In this document: one piece after another, positions 33,258-41,135 of the stretch | Layout of the letters: every line of letters starts with the position of its first letter | Position numbering within the stretch: position 1 is the stretch's first letter | From: Mycobacterium sp. 1081908.1 | GTDB lineage: Bacteria > Actinomycetota > Actinomycetes > Mycobacteriales > Mycobacteriaceae | Length of the DNA stretch: 64,000 nt | Direction: 5' to 3' | Assembly (NCBI RefSeq): GCF_001673535.1 | Contig: NZ_LZLY01000143.1 | Coordinates: 36,925 to 100,924, forward strand | Notes under the pieces: model-generated | The model's database searches: none | Told to the model about the DNA's origin: nothing | Seen by the model: only the letters and a program-made list of their open reading frames with translations | Made by a program: the position numbers and the translations under genes

Positions 33258-34964
33258 TTATCGTGCCCTCCCGATAACTGCGTCACGCACGCGTCCCCGC
33301 GCCCGGTCGAGCCGGGCCGCGGCCTCGGCCGCGTCGACGCCGGCGAGCAGCGCGACGATCGCGGTCTTGGCGTGACCGCCCGCGGCGGCGAGCGCTGAGG
33401 CCGCGGACTCTTCGTCGACGCCGGCCGCGTCGCGGACGATCCGCACGGCGCGGCGGCGCAGCTTGGCGTTGGTGGCGCGGACGTCGACCATCCGCGGTCC
33501 GTAGGCCTTGCCGAGCCCGATCATGACGCTGGTCGACAGCGCGTTGAGCGCCACCTTCTGCGCGGTCCCGGCGGTCAGCCGGGTGGAACCGGCGAGCACC
33601 TCCGGTCCGGTCGGCAGCTCGATCAGCACGTCGGCGGACGCCTCGCTGCCCGGATTGTTGACGATCGCGACGGTCAGCGCCCCCACCGCGCGCGCGTGCT
33701 CGAGCGCGCCAAGCACGTACGGCGTCCGGCCTGACGCCGTGATCCCGACGAGCGCGTCGGCCGCGGTCAGATCGGCGAGATCCGCGGCGTCGAACGCGTC
33801 CTCCGCGCCCTCGATCGCCTCGGTCAATGCCGCACTCCCACCGGCGATTACGCCGCGCACCAGGTCGGTGCCGAACGTCGGCCCGCACTCGGCCGCGTCG
33901 AGCACTCCCAGCCGCCCCGGCGTCCCGGCACCGGCATAGACCAGGCGGCCTCCGCGCTCCAGCCGCGCGACGATGGCCTCGGCCGCCGCCGCGATTCGTG
34001 GCACCGCCGCCGCGACCGCGCCATGCGCCTCGCCCTCGGCGGCGACGAGCAGCGCCACGACCTCGCCGATGGGCCTCCGGTCGAGGTCGTCGAGGCCGGG
34101 CCGCACGGCTTCGGTGGCGAGTGCGTCGAGGCCCTGCCACGCACCGGCCGCGTGCACTCGGATCACATGCGGCTCGTGAATCGCGCCGAGCCGCAGCGCG
34201 CCGTCGAGCGCGTCACCCGCGGGCGGGATGAGGTCGAGCCGTTTGCGCAGCGCCGCCACCCCCGCCAGGCCACCGACCATCGCGACCGGCCCATCCCCGG
34301 CCGCGCGGGCGGTCGCGGCGAGCGCGTCGGCGGCGGCGCTGACGATCGCCGACGCCACCGGGTCGTCTTCCGCGGCAACGACATTGGGCGCGAACGACGC
34401 TAGCGCCGCGGCGTCGGCGAGCTGCGCCGGCCAAGTTTTCGGCGCGCCGAATCGGGCGCGGGCCGCGTCCAGCAGCGCGGTGGACGGTCCGCGGCCGTCG
34501 TGGGCGCGCAGCGCCGCACGCAGCCCGGCGGCGCCGATCCACGCGCCCCCACCCTCGTCGCCCAGCCACGGGCCCCAGCCGTCCGCCGTGCGCGACGCCC
34601 CGTCCGCGTCAATCGCGAGCGCCACGGCTCCCGTACCCGCGATCAGCACGACGCCCGGCTTCCCGTCGAACGCGCCGGCGTGGGCGATCACGGCGTCGCT
34701 GGTCACCGCGACGCGCTCCGCCCGCAGCGACGCTAGCAGCGCCTCGGCCAGCGCGCGGGCCGCGTCCGGCGCCGCCTCCGCCCCGGCCGCGCCCACGATC
34801 ACCTCGTCGACCGGGCCGAAATCTCGCGCGACGGCCAAGATCGCCGCCTGCGCGGCCCGCACTCCGCCGGGCGCCGCGAGGCCCGGCGCGCCCGGCCCCT
34901 CGGCCCTCCGGCCGCCGACCGACGCCCGACACGACGTCTTGCCCAAATCGATGGCGAGGATCAT
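33258..34964 (-). CDS. murQ: Fused BadF-type amino-sugar kinase and MurNAc-6-P etherase (MurQ)
   Basis: 568 residues. The N-terminal half (about 1-280) is a BadF/BadG/NagK-type kinase: MILAIDLGKTSCRASVGG (phosphate 1), VVLIAGTGAVALA and WGPWLGDEGGGAWIG. The C-terminal half (about 290-568) is MurQ: RRPIGEVVALLVAAEG, the SIS motif YAGAGTPGRLGVLDAAECGP, DALVGITASGRTPYV, STRLTAGTAQKVALNALST and DVRATNAKLRRRAVRI. It would phosphorylate MurNAc (or GlcNAc) and then cleave the lactyl ether to GlcNAc-6-P and D-lactate, that is, peptidoglycan recycling in one polypeptide. ATG 34964 is 13 bp after the lipY stop. Confidence 0.85.
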   Translation of the reverse strand: MILAIDLGKTSCRASVGGRRAEGPGAPGLAAPGGVRAAQAAILAVARDFGPVDEVIVGAAGAEAAPDAARALAEALLASLRAERVAVTSDAVIAHAGAFDGKPGVVLIAGTGAVALAIDADGASRTADGWGPWLGDEGGGAWIGAAGLRAALRAHDGRGPSTALLDAARARFGAPKTWPAQLADAAALASFAPNVVAAEDDPVASAIVSAAADALAATARAAGDGPVAMVGGLAGVAALRKRLDLIPPAGDALDGALRLGAIHEPHVIRVHAAGAWQGLDALATEAVRPGLDDLDRRPIGEVVALLVAAEGEAHGAVAAAVPRIAAAAEAIVARLERGGRLVYAGAGTPGRLGVLDAAECGPTFGTDLVRGVIAGGSAALTEAIEGAEDAFDAADLADLTAADALVGITASGRTPYVLGALEHARAVGALTVAIVNNPGSEASADVLIELPTGPEVLAGSTRLTAGTAQKVALNALSTSVMIGLGKAYGPRMVDVRATNAKLRRRAVRIVRDAAGVDEESAASALAAAGGHAKTAIVALLAGVDAAEAAARLDRARGRVRDAVIGRAR

Positions 34965-34977
34965 CGGATCGCTCGCG

Positions 34978-36168
34978 TCAGTGCACGAGGCCAAGTTCCT
35001 GGTCGATCTGCGCCCAGTATCGGGGGCCCGTCGGGGTGAGCAGGATCCAGTCGTGAACCTGCCCCTGCGCCAGCACGAAGCCCATCGGGTTCCCGCCGGC
35101 CAGGGCCGCTTGCTGGAGGGCAAGCGTCTCGTTATAGAGCGAATCCAGCGAGCCCGAGTAGACATACGTCGGCGGAAGCCCGGTAAGTGACCCATACAGC
35201 GGACTCACCCGGTAGTCGGTCACCGGAAGGTTGTTCGCCCACACCCTGCCGATCTGACCCCCGTCGTGCGCCAGGTCCAGCCAGGGGGACAACAACACGA
35301 TCGACCCAGGGACGGGTTGAGTGTGGGCCACCAGGTATTCGGCGGACGCCAGGGCGAGGTTTCCGCCCGCGGAGTCGCCAATCACGCTGACGTGCGAGGC
35401 GCCGTGCGCGGCGATCTGCGAGGAGATGAAGTTGGCCATGTTGGGCACCACCGTGCCCGCGGTGCCGCCCTGCTGCAGCAGCGGGTAGATCGGCACCTCG
35501 ATAGTCGCGCCGGTCTGGTAGGCCATCACCGTGTAATCGATCCAGTGGAAGATCGACGGCGGCAAGATGAACGCCCCGCCGTGAATCGCCACCACATAGT
35601 CGCCGTTGGGATGCGCCGGGGTGATCTGCACGACCGGCATCCCGTTATAGGTGGTGTGCTGCACCGTTTCCCCGAGCAACGCCGGCAACAACGGCGGGGG
35701 GTTGTTGGTCCCGATGACACCAGTTAGCGGATTGTCGCCGGTAAGCAGCGCCAACAGCGGTGAATTCGGGTCCGCGAACAGAACGTTGAATTCCTGGGTG
35801 AATCCGGCCGGCAGCGTCGTCGGGAGCTGCTGGATTTCCTGCTGCGCACCGAGCAGCGCCTGCTCAAGGGTCGCCAACGGCGACACGTTGGCCGCCTCGG
35901 CGGCGGCGTACGCGCCGGACGCGCCGCTCAGTGCCTGCACGAACCACTTGTGATAAGCCGCCGCCTGCGAGCTGAGCGCCTGATAGCCCTGGCCGTGGGC
36001 GGAGAACACGGCCGCGATCGCCGCGGAGACCTCGTCCTCCGCCGCCGCCAAGACCCCCGTGGTGGCACCCGCAATGCCCTGGTCCGCCGTCGCCACCAGC
36101 GAGCCGATCGAAGCCACGTCCGTGGCCGCGGCGGACATCACCTCTGGCAACGCAACAACATACGACAC
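34978..36168 (-). CDS. lipY: PE-domain triacylglycerol lipase LipY
   Basis: 396 residues. PE domain at 1-~95 (SYVVALPEVMSAAATDVASI, Pro8-Glu9), a short linker, then an HSL-type alpha/beta hydrolase: oxyanion loop AIHGGAFILPPS, nucleophile elbow VIGDSAGGNLAL, acid SGSLDSLYN and His QVHDWILL. M. tuberculosis LipY (Rv3097c) is exported through ESX-5 by its PE domain and hydrolyses triacylglycerol stores; this copy is about 40 residues shorter, in the linker. GTG 36168 has GGGAG upstream. It heads a close-spaced run with kinase-MurQ. Confidence 0.9.
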   Translation of the reverse strand: MSYVVALPEVMSAAATDVASIGSLVATADQGIAGATTGVLAAAEDEVSAAIAAVFSAHGQGYQALSSQAAAYHKWFVQALSGASGAYAAAEAANVSPLATLEQALLGAQQEIQQLPTTLPAGFTQEFNVLFADPNSPLLALLTGDNPLTGVIGTNNPPPLLPALLGETVQHTTYNGMPVVQITPAHPNGDYVVAIHGGAFILPPSIFHWIDYTVMAYQTGATIEVPIYPLLQQGGTAGTVVPNMANFISSQIAAHGASHVSVIGDSAGGNLALASAEYLVAHTQPVPGSIVLLSPWLDLAHDGGQIGRVWANNLPVTDYRVSPLYGSLTGLPPTYVYSGSLDSLYNETLALQQAALAGGNPMGFVLAQGQVHDWILLTPTGPRYWAQIDQELGLVH

Positions 36169-36245
36169 CGCGCAGCTCCCATTACCGATCGCCGAATAGC
36201 CAGAGCCTATGCCCGCCCCGCGGACTCACGTGGGCGTTTGCGGGA

Positions 36246-36644
36246 CTATCCCCGTCGGGTGACCGCGTCACGAACCCGTCGCCGACCGAACGACAGCAGC
36301 CGGACGAGCGCAAAGACCACGAATCCGGCGACCAACCCAACCACCGCGGATACTCCGGTGTCGACCAGCCAGCCAAGCACCGCACCAAAAGACTTGACGC
36401 TGTACCGAACCTGATCGTCGGCATGGTGGAGCAGGCCACTCGGCGCGTGCCAACCGAGGCGGTCGCCGCCCGCCAACAGAATGTGGCCGCCGACCCAGAG
36501 CATCGCCAGCGTCCCGACCGCTGAGAGCGCTGAAAGCACTCGGGGCATCCCCGCGACGAGAGACCGGCCGGCCCGTTGCCCGAAACCGAATGTCGTCTCC
36601 GTGAGGTGCAGGCCGACGTCGTCCGTCTTCACGACGACGGCGAC
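36246..36644 (-). pseudogene. C-terminal fragment of a DUF808 (YedI-like) membrane protein
   Basis: Residues VVVKTDDVGLHLTETTFGFGQRAG followed by helices (VLSALSAVGTLAMLWVGGHILLAGG; VSAVVGLVAGFVVFALVRLL) match the C-terminal third of DUF808 inner-membrane proteins, normally about 300 residues. In frame, a stop codon at 36645-36647 sits just upstream of the matching part. The N-terminal two-thirds are missing and a secreted-protein gene begins nearby. A GTG at 36632 could still give a 128-residue product, but loss of function is likely. It marks a deletion breakpoint left of the ssrA island. Confidence 0.65.
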
Positions 36645-36677
36645 TCAACCGCGGGATTCGACGCCGCCGAGACGTCG

Positions 36678-37148
36678 TCACCCCGCATCGCCCGGAGGCG
36701 CCGGGGTCGTAGGACTCGTTGGAGTCGCAGGACTCGTCGGAGTCGCAGGACTCGTCGGAGGTGCGGAACTCGTCGGAGTCGCAGAACTCTTTGGAGGTGC
36801 GGAACTCGTCGGGGTCGCAGAATTCTTTGGAGGCGCAGAACTCGTCGGGCTGATGGGGCTCGTAGAGCCTGTCGGGCTGGTAGGGGTCGTGGGCGTGGTG
36901 CTCGCCAGGCCGGGGCCTTCGCCGCACCAGTCCGCCACATCTTTCGGGTACTGCTCGAGCGGCGGAGGACAGCGCTGCCCGGGCGGGAAATTGGCGCCGG
37001 CGTTGAGCAGGTCGCAGGGCACGTAGACCTGCTTGCCCTTGGGGGTGTTGGTCAGACATTTCGTCGGCGGCTCGCCATGGGCCTGGACGGGAATAATGGC
37101 CGCCGCCACCACCGCGCCGAGCGCCAGAGCAAGGCGGCGATAGGTCAT
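36678..37148 (-). CDS. Small secreted protein with Thr/Ser/Pro repeat tail
   Basis: 156 residues. Signal peptide MTYRRLALALGAVVAAAIIPVQAHG (cleavage near residue 24). A short folded part with four Cys (TKCLTNTPKGKQVYVPCDLL, GQRCPPPLEQYP, VADWCGEG) probably forms two disulfides. From residue about 82 a tail of repeated PTSSAPPKNSAT-like units is a likely O-mannosylation region. GAGGAG lies 6 bp before ATG 37148. I do not know the family; similar Cys patterns occur in small mycobacterial secreted proteins. Confidence 0.7.
   Translation of the reverse strand: MTYRRLALALGAVVAAAIIPVQAHGEPPTKCLTNTPKGKQVYVPCDLLNAGANFPPGQRCPPPLEQYPKDVADWCGEGPGLASTTPTTPTSPTGSTSPISPTSSAPPKNSATPTSSAPPKSSATPTSSAPPTSPATPTSPATPTSPTTPAPPGDAG
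36721..36849 (+). repeat. Imperfect tandem repeats (18/36 bp) in the secreted-protein gene
   Basis: An 18-bp unit beginning GGAGTCGCAGGACTCGTC appears about twice, then a 36-bp unit (GGAGGTGCGGAACTCGTC plus GGAGTCGCAGAACTCTTT) twice with few changes. All steps are multiples of three, so length changes keep the frame of the Ser/Thr/Pro tail. Confidence 0.75.
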
Positions 37149-37304
37149 GAGAGCTCCTCTTGCTTGCTGCGAAAGTTTCGTGCACGGCTGACATCACGGT
37201 CGTACGACGATTAAAGCCGCTCACCCCAGGCACAATCCAACCCATCGGTCTCTTGACGCAGTTGGGCGGGTACCTAATTCGTGCACTTTGAACAGCACAT
37301 TCTT

Positions 37305-37326
37305 GGTGGAGCTGCCGGGAATCGAA
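37305..37326 (+). repeat. Left attachment-type repeat: copy of the ssrA 3' end
   Basis: GGTGGAGCTGCCGGGAATCGAA (22 bp, written as in the + strand; identical to 43137-43158) reproduces the acceptor/T-arm end of tmRNA. It is followed by unrelated sequence, so it is not a tmRNA gene. It marks the far end of the element inserted at ssrA. The surrounding gap 37149-37447 holds no gene I can support. Confidence 0.8.
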
Positions 37327-37447
37327 GACGCATATAAAGCGCCTGAGCTGCGTAGATGCTACACGGGACTACATGACTCGACATGGGCAAAGATGCCTGA
37401 ACAGGCAGTTGTGCTGACCGCCGTCAGCACACAAAGCAAGGGTCTGG

Positions 37448-38344
37448 TCAGCTATCTCCGTTGCCCCATTCGTCGCCCAGCACCAATCGAATGGCGACGA
37501 TTGATCCGGTCAGTGCGCCCCAAGTGAAGTCGCTCGACACGTCCAAGGCTAGAACGTCTTCGCCGATTCGTTCCTCGACTGCCCGCATAGCCTTCTCGAC
37601 CTGCTCTAAGACTTCCGGTTCCGTACCTTCCCAGAGAGCGTCTCCAAACGGCGGCTTTCTCCCGTACCAGAGGCGGTCGTACAACTCATCCTCCTTCGCC
37701 AGAATGTCGGAGATACGACGAAAGGTGGAGACGCGAACGTCATGCTGGAACGCAACGTCTTGACGCTTCGCGATGAGATCGCGCAACTGAGGAAGTTCCC
37801 ACACCCGGATACGAAATCGCGGGCTGTTATTCCGAATGTAGTTGTCGATCCACGTCTTTGAGCCATTAGTTAGGTATCCCGAAACCATGAAGAGCAGAAC
37901 CGCAGGCCGCTCGGCTTCTGCCCAGGCAACCGCGTTGGCGAGTGCATCTGGCGGCACCCCGCGCTCGTAGTGCTTGCAGTCGATGAACCAGACGTCGCTG
38001 TACGCATGTCCATCGACATCTGCCTGCACTCGCTCCGCGACGATGTCACGACCTTGGTCTGCCGGTGAACTTGCCAGCGGCGTCCCTTTTCGCCAATCGA
38101 CGTTAGTAAATCCAGCGGCGGCGACAAGGTCGAAGCAAAACGCTTCAAAGTCGGTGGGCGACAAGTCTTCGAAGCTGACCGAGCCGATCAGGTCAGAGGG
38201 GTCAGGGTCCGGGAAGTCCACTTCAACGTCCGGCTCGGCATCTCCCTCGTCGCCGTCTGCCGGTTTGGTGCCCTCTACCGGTTGTCCATTGCCTGCGTCG
38301 GCTCCGCCGTCATCTGCCACGGAGCTATTCGAGCATCCGACCAC
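37448..38344 (-). CDS. Mrr-type restriction-endonuclease-fold protein
   Basis: 298 residues. An acidic N-terminus (about 1-50, Asp/Glu/Pro-rich) is followed by a nuclease domain: LSPTDFEAFCFDLVAAAGF, SPADQGRDIVAE with the catalytic Asp, and DVWFIDCKHYERG with the Lys. The spacing D-x(20)-(D)xK fits the PD-(D/E)xK Mrr family, with Asp in place of the usual Glu before C-K. After it come WELPQLRDLIAKRQDV and a C-terminal segment with one weak hydrophobic stretch. Likely a defence nuclease or Mrr-like stress nuclease. GTG 38344 start is uncertain. Minus strand, divergent from the resolvase. Confidence 0.7.
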   Translation of the reverse strand: MVGCSNSSVADDGGADAGNGQPVEGTKPADGDEGDAEPDVEVDFPDPDPSDLIGSVSFEDLSPTDFEAFCFDLVAAAGFTNVDWRKGTPLASSPADQGRDIVAERVQADVDGHAYSDVWFIDCKHYERGVPPDALANAVAWAEAERPAVLLFMVSGYLTNGSKTWIDNYIRNNSPRFRIRVWELPQLRDLIAKRQDVAFQHDVRVSTFRRISDILAKEDELYDRLWYGRKPPFGDALWEGTEPEVLEQVEKAMRAVEERIGEDVLALDVSSDFTWGALTGSIVAIRLVLGDEWGNGDS

Positions 38345-38435
38345 CAGTCGGGTCTATCGCGGCCATTGCCTCAAAACTAAAGAATTGAAACAACACTAGC
38401 GGGAACGATTGGGCGTCAGAAAGCCCCAGCTCGAC

Positions 38436-38499
38436 GTGTCTCAGAAGTTGACTCAAAACATACGTCTCATATTGACATATTCTGAGACTTTTGAGACAC
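38436..38499. promoter_or_regulatory. Nested inverted repeats upstream of the resolvase (res/operator candidate)
   Basis: Outer arms GTGTCTCA (38436-38443) and TGAGACAC (38492-38499) are perfect. Inner arms GTCTCA (38464-38469) and TGAGAC (38483-38488) share the same core. TTGACA (38472-38477) lies between. Serine resolvases bind such dyads next to their own genes, both as res sites and as operators. It lies 8 bp before the ATG. Confidence 0.6.
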
Positions 38500-38506
38500 T
38501 TTCGCT

Positions 38507-39097
38507 ATGGCAATTAGTACCGCACTCGTCGCGACGGGGACCCAACTCGGCTATGCCCGCGTCAGCACCGGGCATCAGAGTCTCGACCAACAAGTCGATG
38601 CGCTTACGGCTGCGGGCGTCGATTCGGCTCGCGTGTACAGCGACAAGCTGTCGGGCACCTCCACGCGGGAGCAGCGTCCCGGCCTGGCGGCCCTGCTGGA
38701 TTACGCCCGCGAGGGTGACGCCATCGTTGTGGTTGGGATTGATCGTCTGGGCCGCAACGCGGCTGAGGTCATGACGACCATTAGGGAACTTGGCGAACGC
38801 GGCATCGTGCTGAGGTCTCTGCGGGAGGGTATCGACACGTCCAACGCAGCGGGCCGCATGGTGGCGGGTGTGCTGGCAAGCCTTGCCGAGCTTGAACTGG
38901 AACTCGGTCGCGAGCGGCGGGCTGCTTCGCGAGCGGCACGTCGTGCTCGCGGCCAGTCGATAGGCCGCCCGAAGGCTTTGAGCGACGAGAAGGTGGCGCT
39001 TGCTCGCAGGATGCACGCGAGCGGCGAACCGGCCAGCACGATTGCCTCCACTCTCGGCGTGAGTCGTGCGACGCTCTACCGAGCGATCTCGGACTGA
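38507..39097 (+). CDS. Serine recombinase, Tn3 resolvase / DNA invertase type
   Basis: 196 residues. Catalytic domain: LGYARVSTGHQSLDQQVDAL with the nucleophile Ser in the YARVS motif, VYSDKLSGTSTREQRPGL, IVVVGIDRLGRNAAEV and the long E-helix LASLAELELELGRERRAAS. The C-terminal HTH ends GEPASTIASTLGVSRATLYRAI. Length and C-terminal HTH fit small resolvases/invertases rather than IS607 transposases. ATG 38507 has no clear ribosome site. Nested inverted repeats precede it. Nine bp separate it from the Lrp-type gene. Codons look less GC-biased than the core genome. Confidence 0.88.
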   Translation: MAISTALVATGTQLGYARVSTGHQSLDQQVDALTAAGVDSARVYSDKLSGTSTREQRPGLAALLDYAREGDAIVVVGIDRLGRNAAEVMTTIRELGERGIVLRSLREGIDTSNAAGRMVAGVLASLAELELELGRERRAASRAARRARGQSIGRPKALSDEKVALARRMHASGEPASTIASTLGVSRATLYRAISD

Positions 39098-39106
39098 GTC
39101 GGCGCA

Positions 39107-40147
39107 ATGGCGCGTATGAATGGGCCAGACGAACTCGACCTAGCGCTGCTTGACGCATTGCATACCAATCCCCGCGCAACCTTCGACGACCTGGGCCGGG
39201 TTCTGGGAATCTCCGGGCCAACGGTCGCACGGCGGTGGCGCAAGCTGGCCACAGCGGGCCTTGCGTGGGTGTCCTCGGCCTTCGGTCCTGCTATGTCGTT
39301 AGTCGGTGGACTATTGCTAGCCGAATGCGAACCGGGCGCTGCTCCCAGCGTCGCCAAACAGTTAGCTTCGGTGCCACAGGTTTTCAGCGTTCACATCACT
39401 ACTGGTCGCTACAACGTCTACGCGCTAGTGCTTGCTGCCGACGACATGCGACTGGCGCATCTGCTAGTCGATGCCCTCCCTCGGACGGTGGGCATTCGGG
39501 CGGTCGAGACGGCAAGCGTCGTTCATCTATTCAGTGGTGTCGATTGGCGTCTCGGTGCCATCTCGGCTGCACAAACTAAAGAGGTGGCCAAGCCCGCCGG
39601 CCCCAGCGTGCCTCGCCAGTTCGACGACTTCGACCGACAGATTTATCTCGCATTGCAGTCAGACGGGCGGATGAGCTACCGCGACCTGGCCGCGAATGTT
39701 GGTACAACGGAGCTAGTCGCCCGCCGCCGAACTCAACTCCTGGTGCGGTCGCAGACTCTCACGTTTCGCACGGACTTCGCCCGAGCGGCAGCAGGTTGGC
39801 CTATTAGCGTCGTGCTCCTGTTGCGTGTAGACGCCGACGTAGCCGTAGCCGATGTCGGGCGAGAACTCGCCGCGTGGCCGGAAATCCGGGTGTGCGCTGC
39901 CGTGCTCGGCGGCGATGCACAACTCTTTGTGACAGTGCAAGTCCACCACCTCAGCGCCATGGAGGGAATCTTCTCGCGATTGCGGGAGGCCTGCCCGGGC
40001 CTCGTCGTGCTCACCAGCAGGGTGGTGCAACGCCCCGTCAAGTCCTACGGACGGCTTCTCACCACGGACGGATTCGCAGCTGGCATAGTGCCTGTCGATC
40101 CCTGGGCCGACCCCCCTTCTGACTATAAACTTCAAGATCCCTCGTAG
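39107..40147 (+). CDS. Lrp/AsnC-family regulator, tandem-domain type
   Basis: 346 residues, about twice a normal Lrp. N-terminal winged HTH: LDLALLDALHTNPRATFDDLGRVLGISGPTVARRWRKL. First RAM-like domain: YNVYALVLAADDMRLAHLLV. Second HTH: FDRQIYLALQSDGRMSYRDLAANVGTTELVARRRTQLL. Second RAM-like domain at the end. Such double-Lrp proteins often control neighbouring catabolic genes. It follows the resolvase by 9 bp and precedes the esterase/CoA-transferase pair, which it may regulate. A second in-frame ATG three codons in is possible. Confidence 0.8.
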   Translation: MARMNGPDELDLALLDALHTNPRATFDDLGRVLGISGPTVARRWRKLATAGLAWVSSAFGPAMSLVGGLLLAECEPGAAPSVAKQLASVPQVFSVHITTGRYNVYALVLAADDMRLAHLLVDALPRTVGIRAVETASVVHLFSGVDWRLGAISAAQTKEVAKPAGPSVPRQFDDFDRQIYLALQSDGRMSYRDLAANVGTTELVARRRTQLLVRSQTLTFRTDFARAAAGWPISVVLLLRVDADVAVADVGRELAAWPEIRVCAAVLGGDAQLFVTVQVHHLSAMEGIFSRLREACPGLVVLTSRVVQRPVKSYGRLLTTDGFAAGIVPVDPWADPPSDYKLQDPS

Positions 40148-40205
40148 TTTTCACGATTTCCATCATTTTCGAAGAGGTGAGTCGGCAAGCCCTCACAGTG
40201 GGGGC

Positions 40206-41135
40206 ATGGCCACCACGGCAGCCACACGGCCCGATGTAAGCGTCCGACGCGAGTACATGACGATTGGTCGGCATGAACGCACGTTCCTAGTGGCGACTGG
40301 ACGAAAGCGCCAGCCGCGTCCCGCCCTGGTGCTGATGCTGCACGGCACGCTGCAAACGGCTGGCGGCATTCGCCCCTTCGCGGGCTACAGCTTCGACTCC
40401 TGCGCCGCCGACGGTAGCGCCGTCGTCATTTACCCAGACGCCATACATCGCGACTGGAACGGCGCTCGCAAAGCGATCATGTTGCGTCAAAGCACCAAAC
40501 AAGTTGATGACGTTGCATTTATCCGCGCCCTCATTGACCACGCCGTCATGACCGAAGGTGTCGATCCCAGCAAGACCTACGTCGTTGGCTTCTCCCTCGG
40601 CGGACAGATGACTATTCGACTCATTCACGAAATCCCCGAACTGCTGGCCGGAGCCGCCGTACTCAGTGCCAACGTGCCCGCTGCCACGAACTTGAACATC
40701 AGCCACGACGCCAGACAAGCGTTGCCAGTGATCACGATTCACGGCACTGCCGACCCACTGGCCCCGTATGAAGGCGGCATCGTTGGCTTCCACGGTCACT
40801 TCCCTAAGGGGGAGCACCTATCTGCCGAACACAGCGCCAGGTACTTCGCTACACGCAACGGAATAACGAGCGAACCGACCATCACCCCTCTGCCACATTA
40901 CGGAGCAGACGGCGACTCCACCTCCGTCGTGCGCTACGACTATGAACACCCCGGCCATGCGCCAGTGCGCTTTTACGCGGTACACGGCGGCGGGCATGTA
41001 CTTCCCAACCCGCGCCACACATCCGCGAAGTGGTTCTGGGGAGCTTCCACCCGCGACCTCTGCGCCGCCGACGCAGTTGCCGACTTCTTCCGACTATCAA
41101 CTAAAGATACTGAGCAGCAAGGAGATACAGCATGA
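40206..41135 (+). CDS. PHB-depolymerase/feruloyl-esterase-like hydrolase
   Basis: 309 residues, no signal peptide. Alpha/beta hydrolase of the LpqC/esterase-PHB group: ALVLMLHGTLQTAGG (oxyanion region), the nucleophile elbow YVVGFSLGGQMT, Asp in HGTADPLAPYEG and His in AVHGGGHVLPNP. Cytosolic location differs from the exported family members. It overlaps the CoA-transferase gene by 4 bp (ATGA), so ester hydrolysis may feed a carboxylate for CoA transfer. Substrate unknown. Confidence 0.8.
   Translation: MATTAATRPDVSVRREYMTIGRHERTFLVATGRKRQPRPALVLMLHGTLQTAGGIRPFAGYSFDSCAADGSAVVIYPDAIHRDWNGARKAIMLRQSTKQVDDVAFIRALIDHAVMTEGVDPSKTYVVGFSLGGQMTIRLIHEIPELLAGAAVLSANVPAATNLNISHDARQALPVITIHGTADPLAPYEGGIVGFHGHFPKGEHLSAEHSARYFATRNGITSEPTITPLPHYGADGDSTSVVRYDYEHPGHAPVRFYAVHGGGHVLPNPRHTSAKWFWGASTRDLCAADAVADFFRLSTKDTEQQGDTA

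Noticed and set aside
37305..37345. tRNA- or tmRNA-like 3' end considered as an RNA gene
   Set aside because: Only 22 bp match the ssrA acceptor/T arm; the rest of the cloverleaf is absent. Treated as an attachment repeat.
38409..38774. 121-codon frame overlapping the resolvase
   Set aside because: Out of frame with clear serine-recombinase homology and runs through its promoter dyads.
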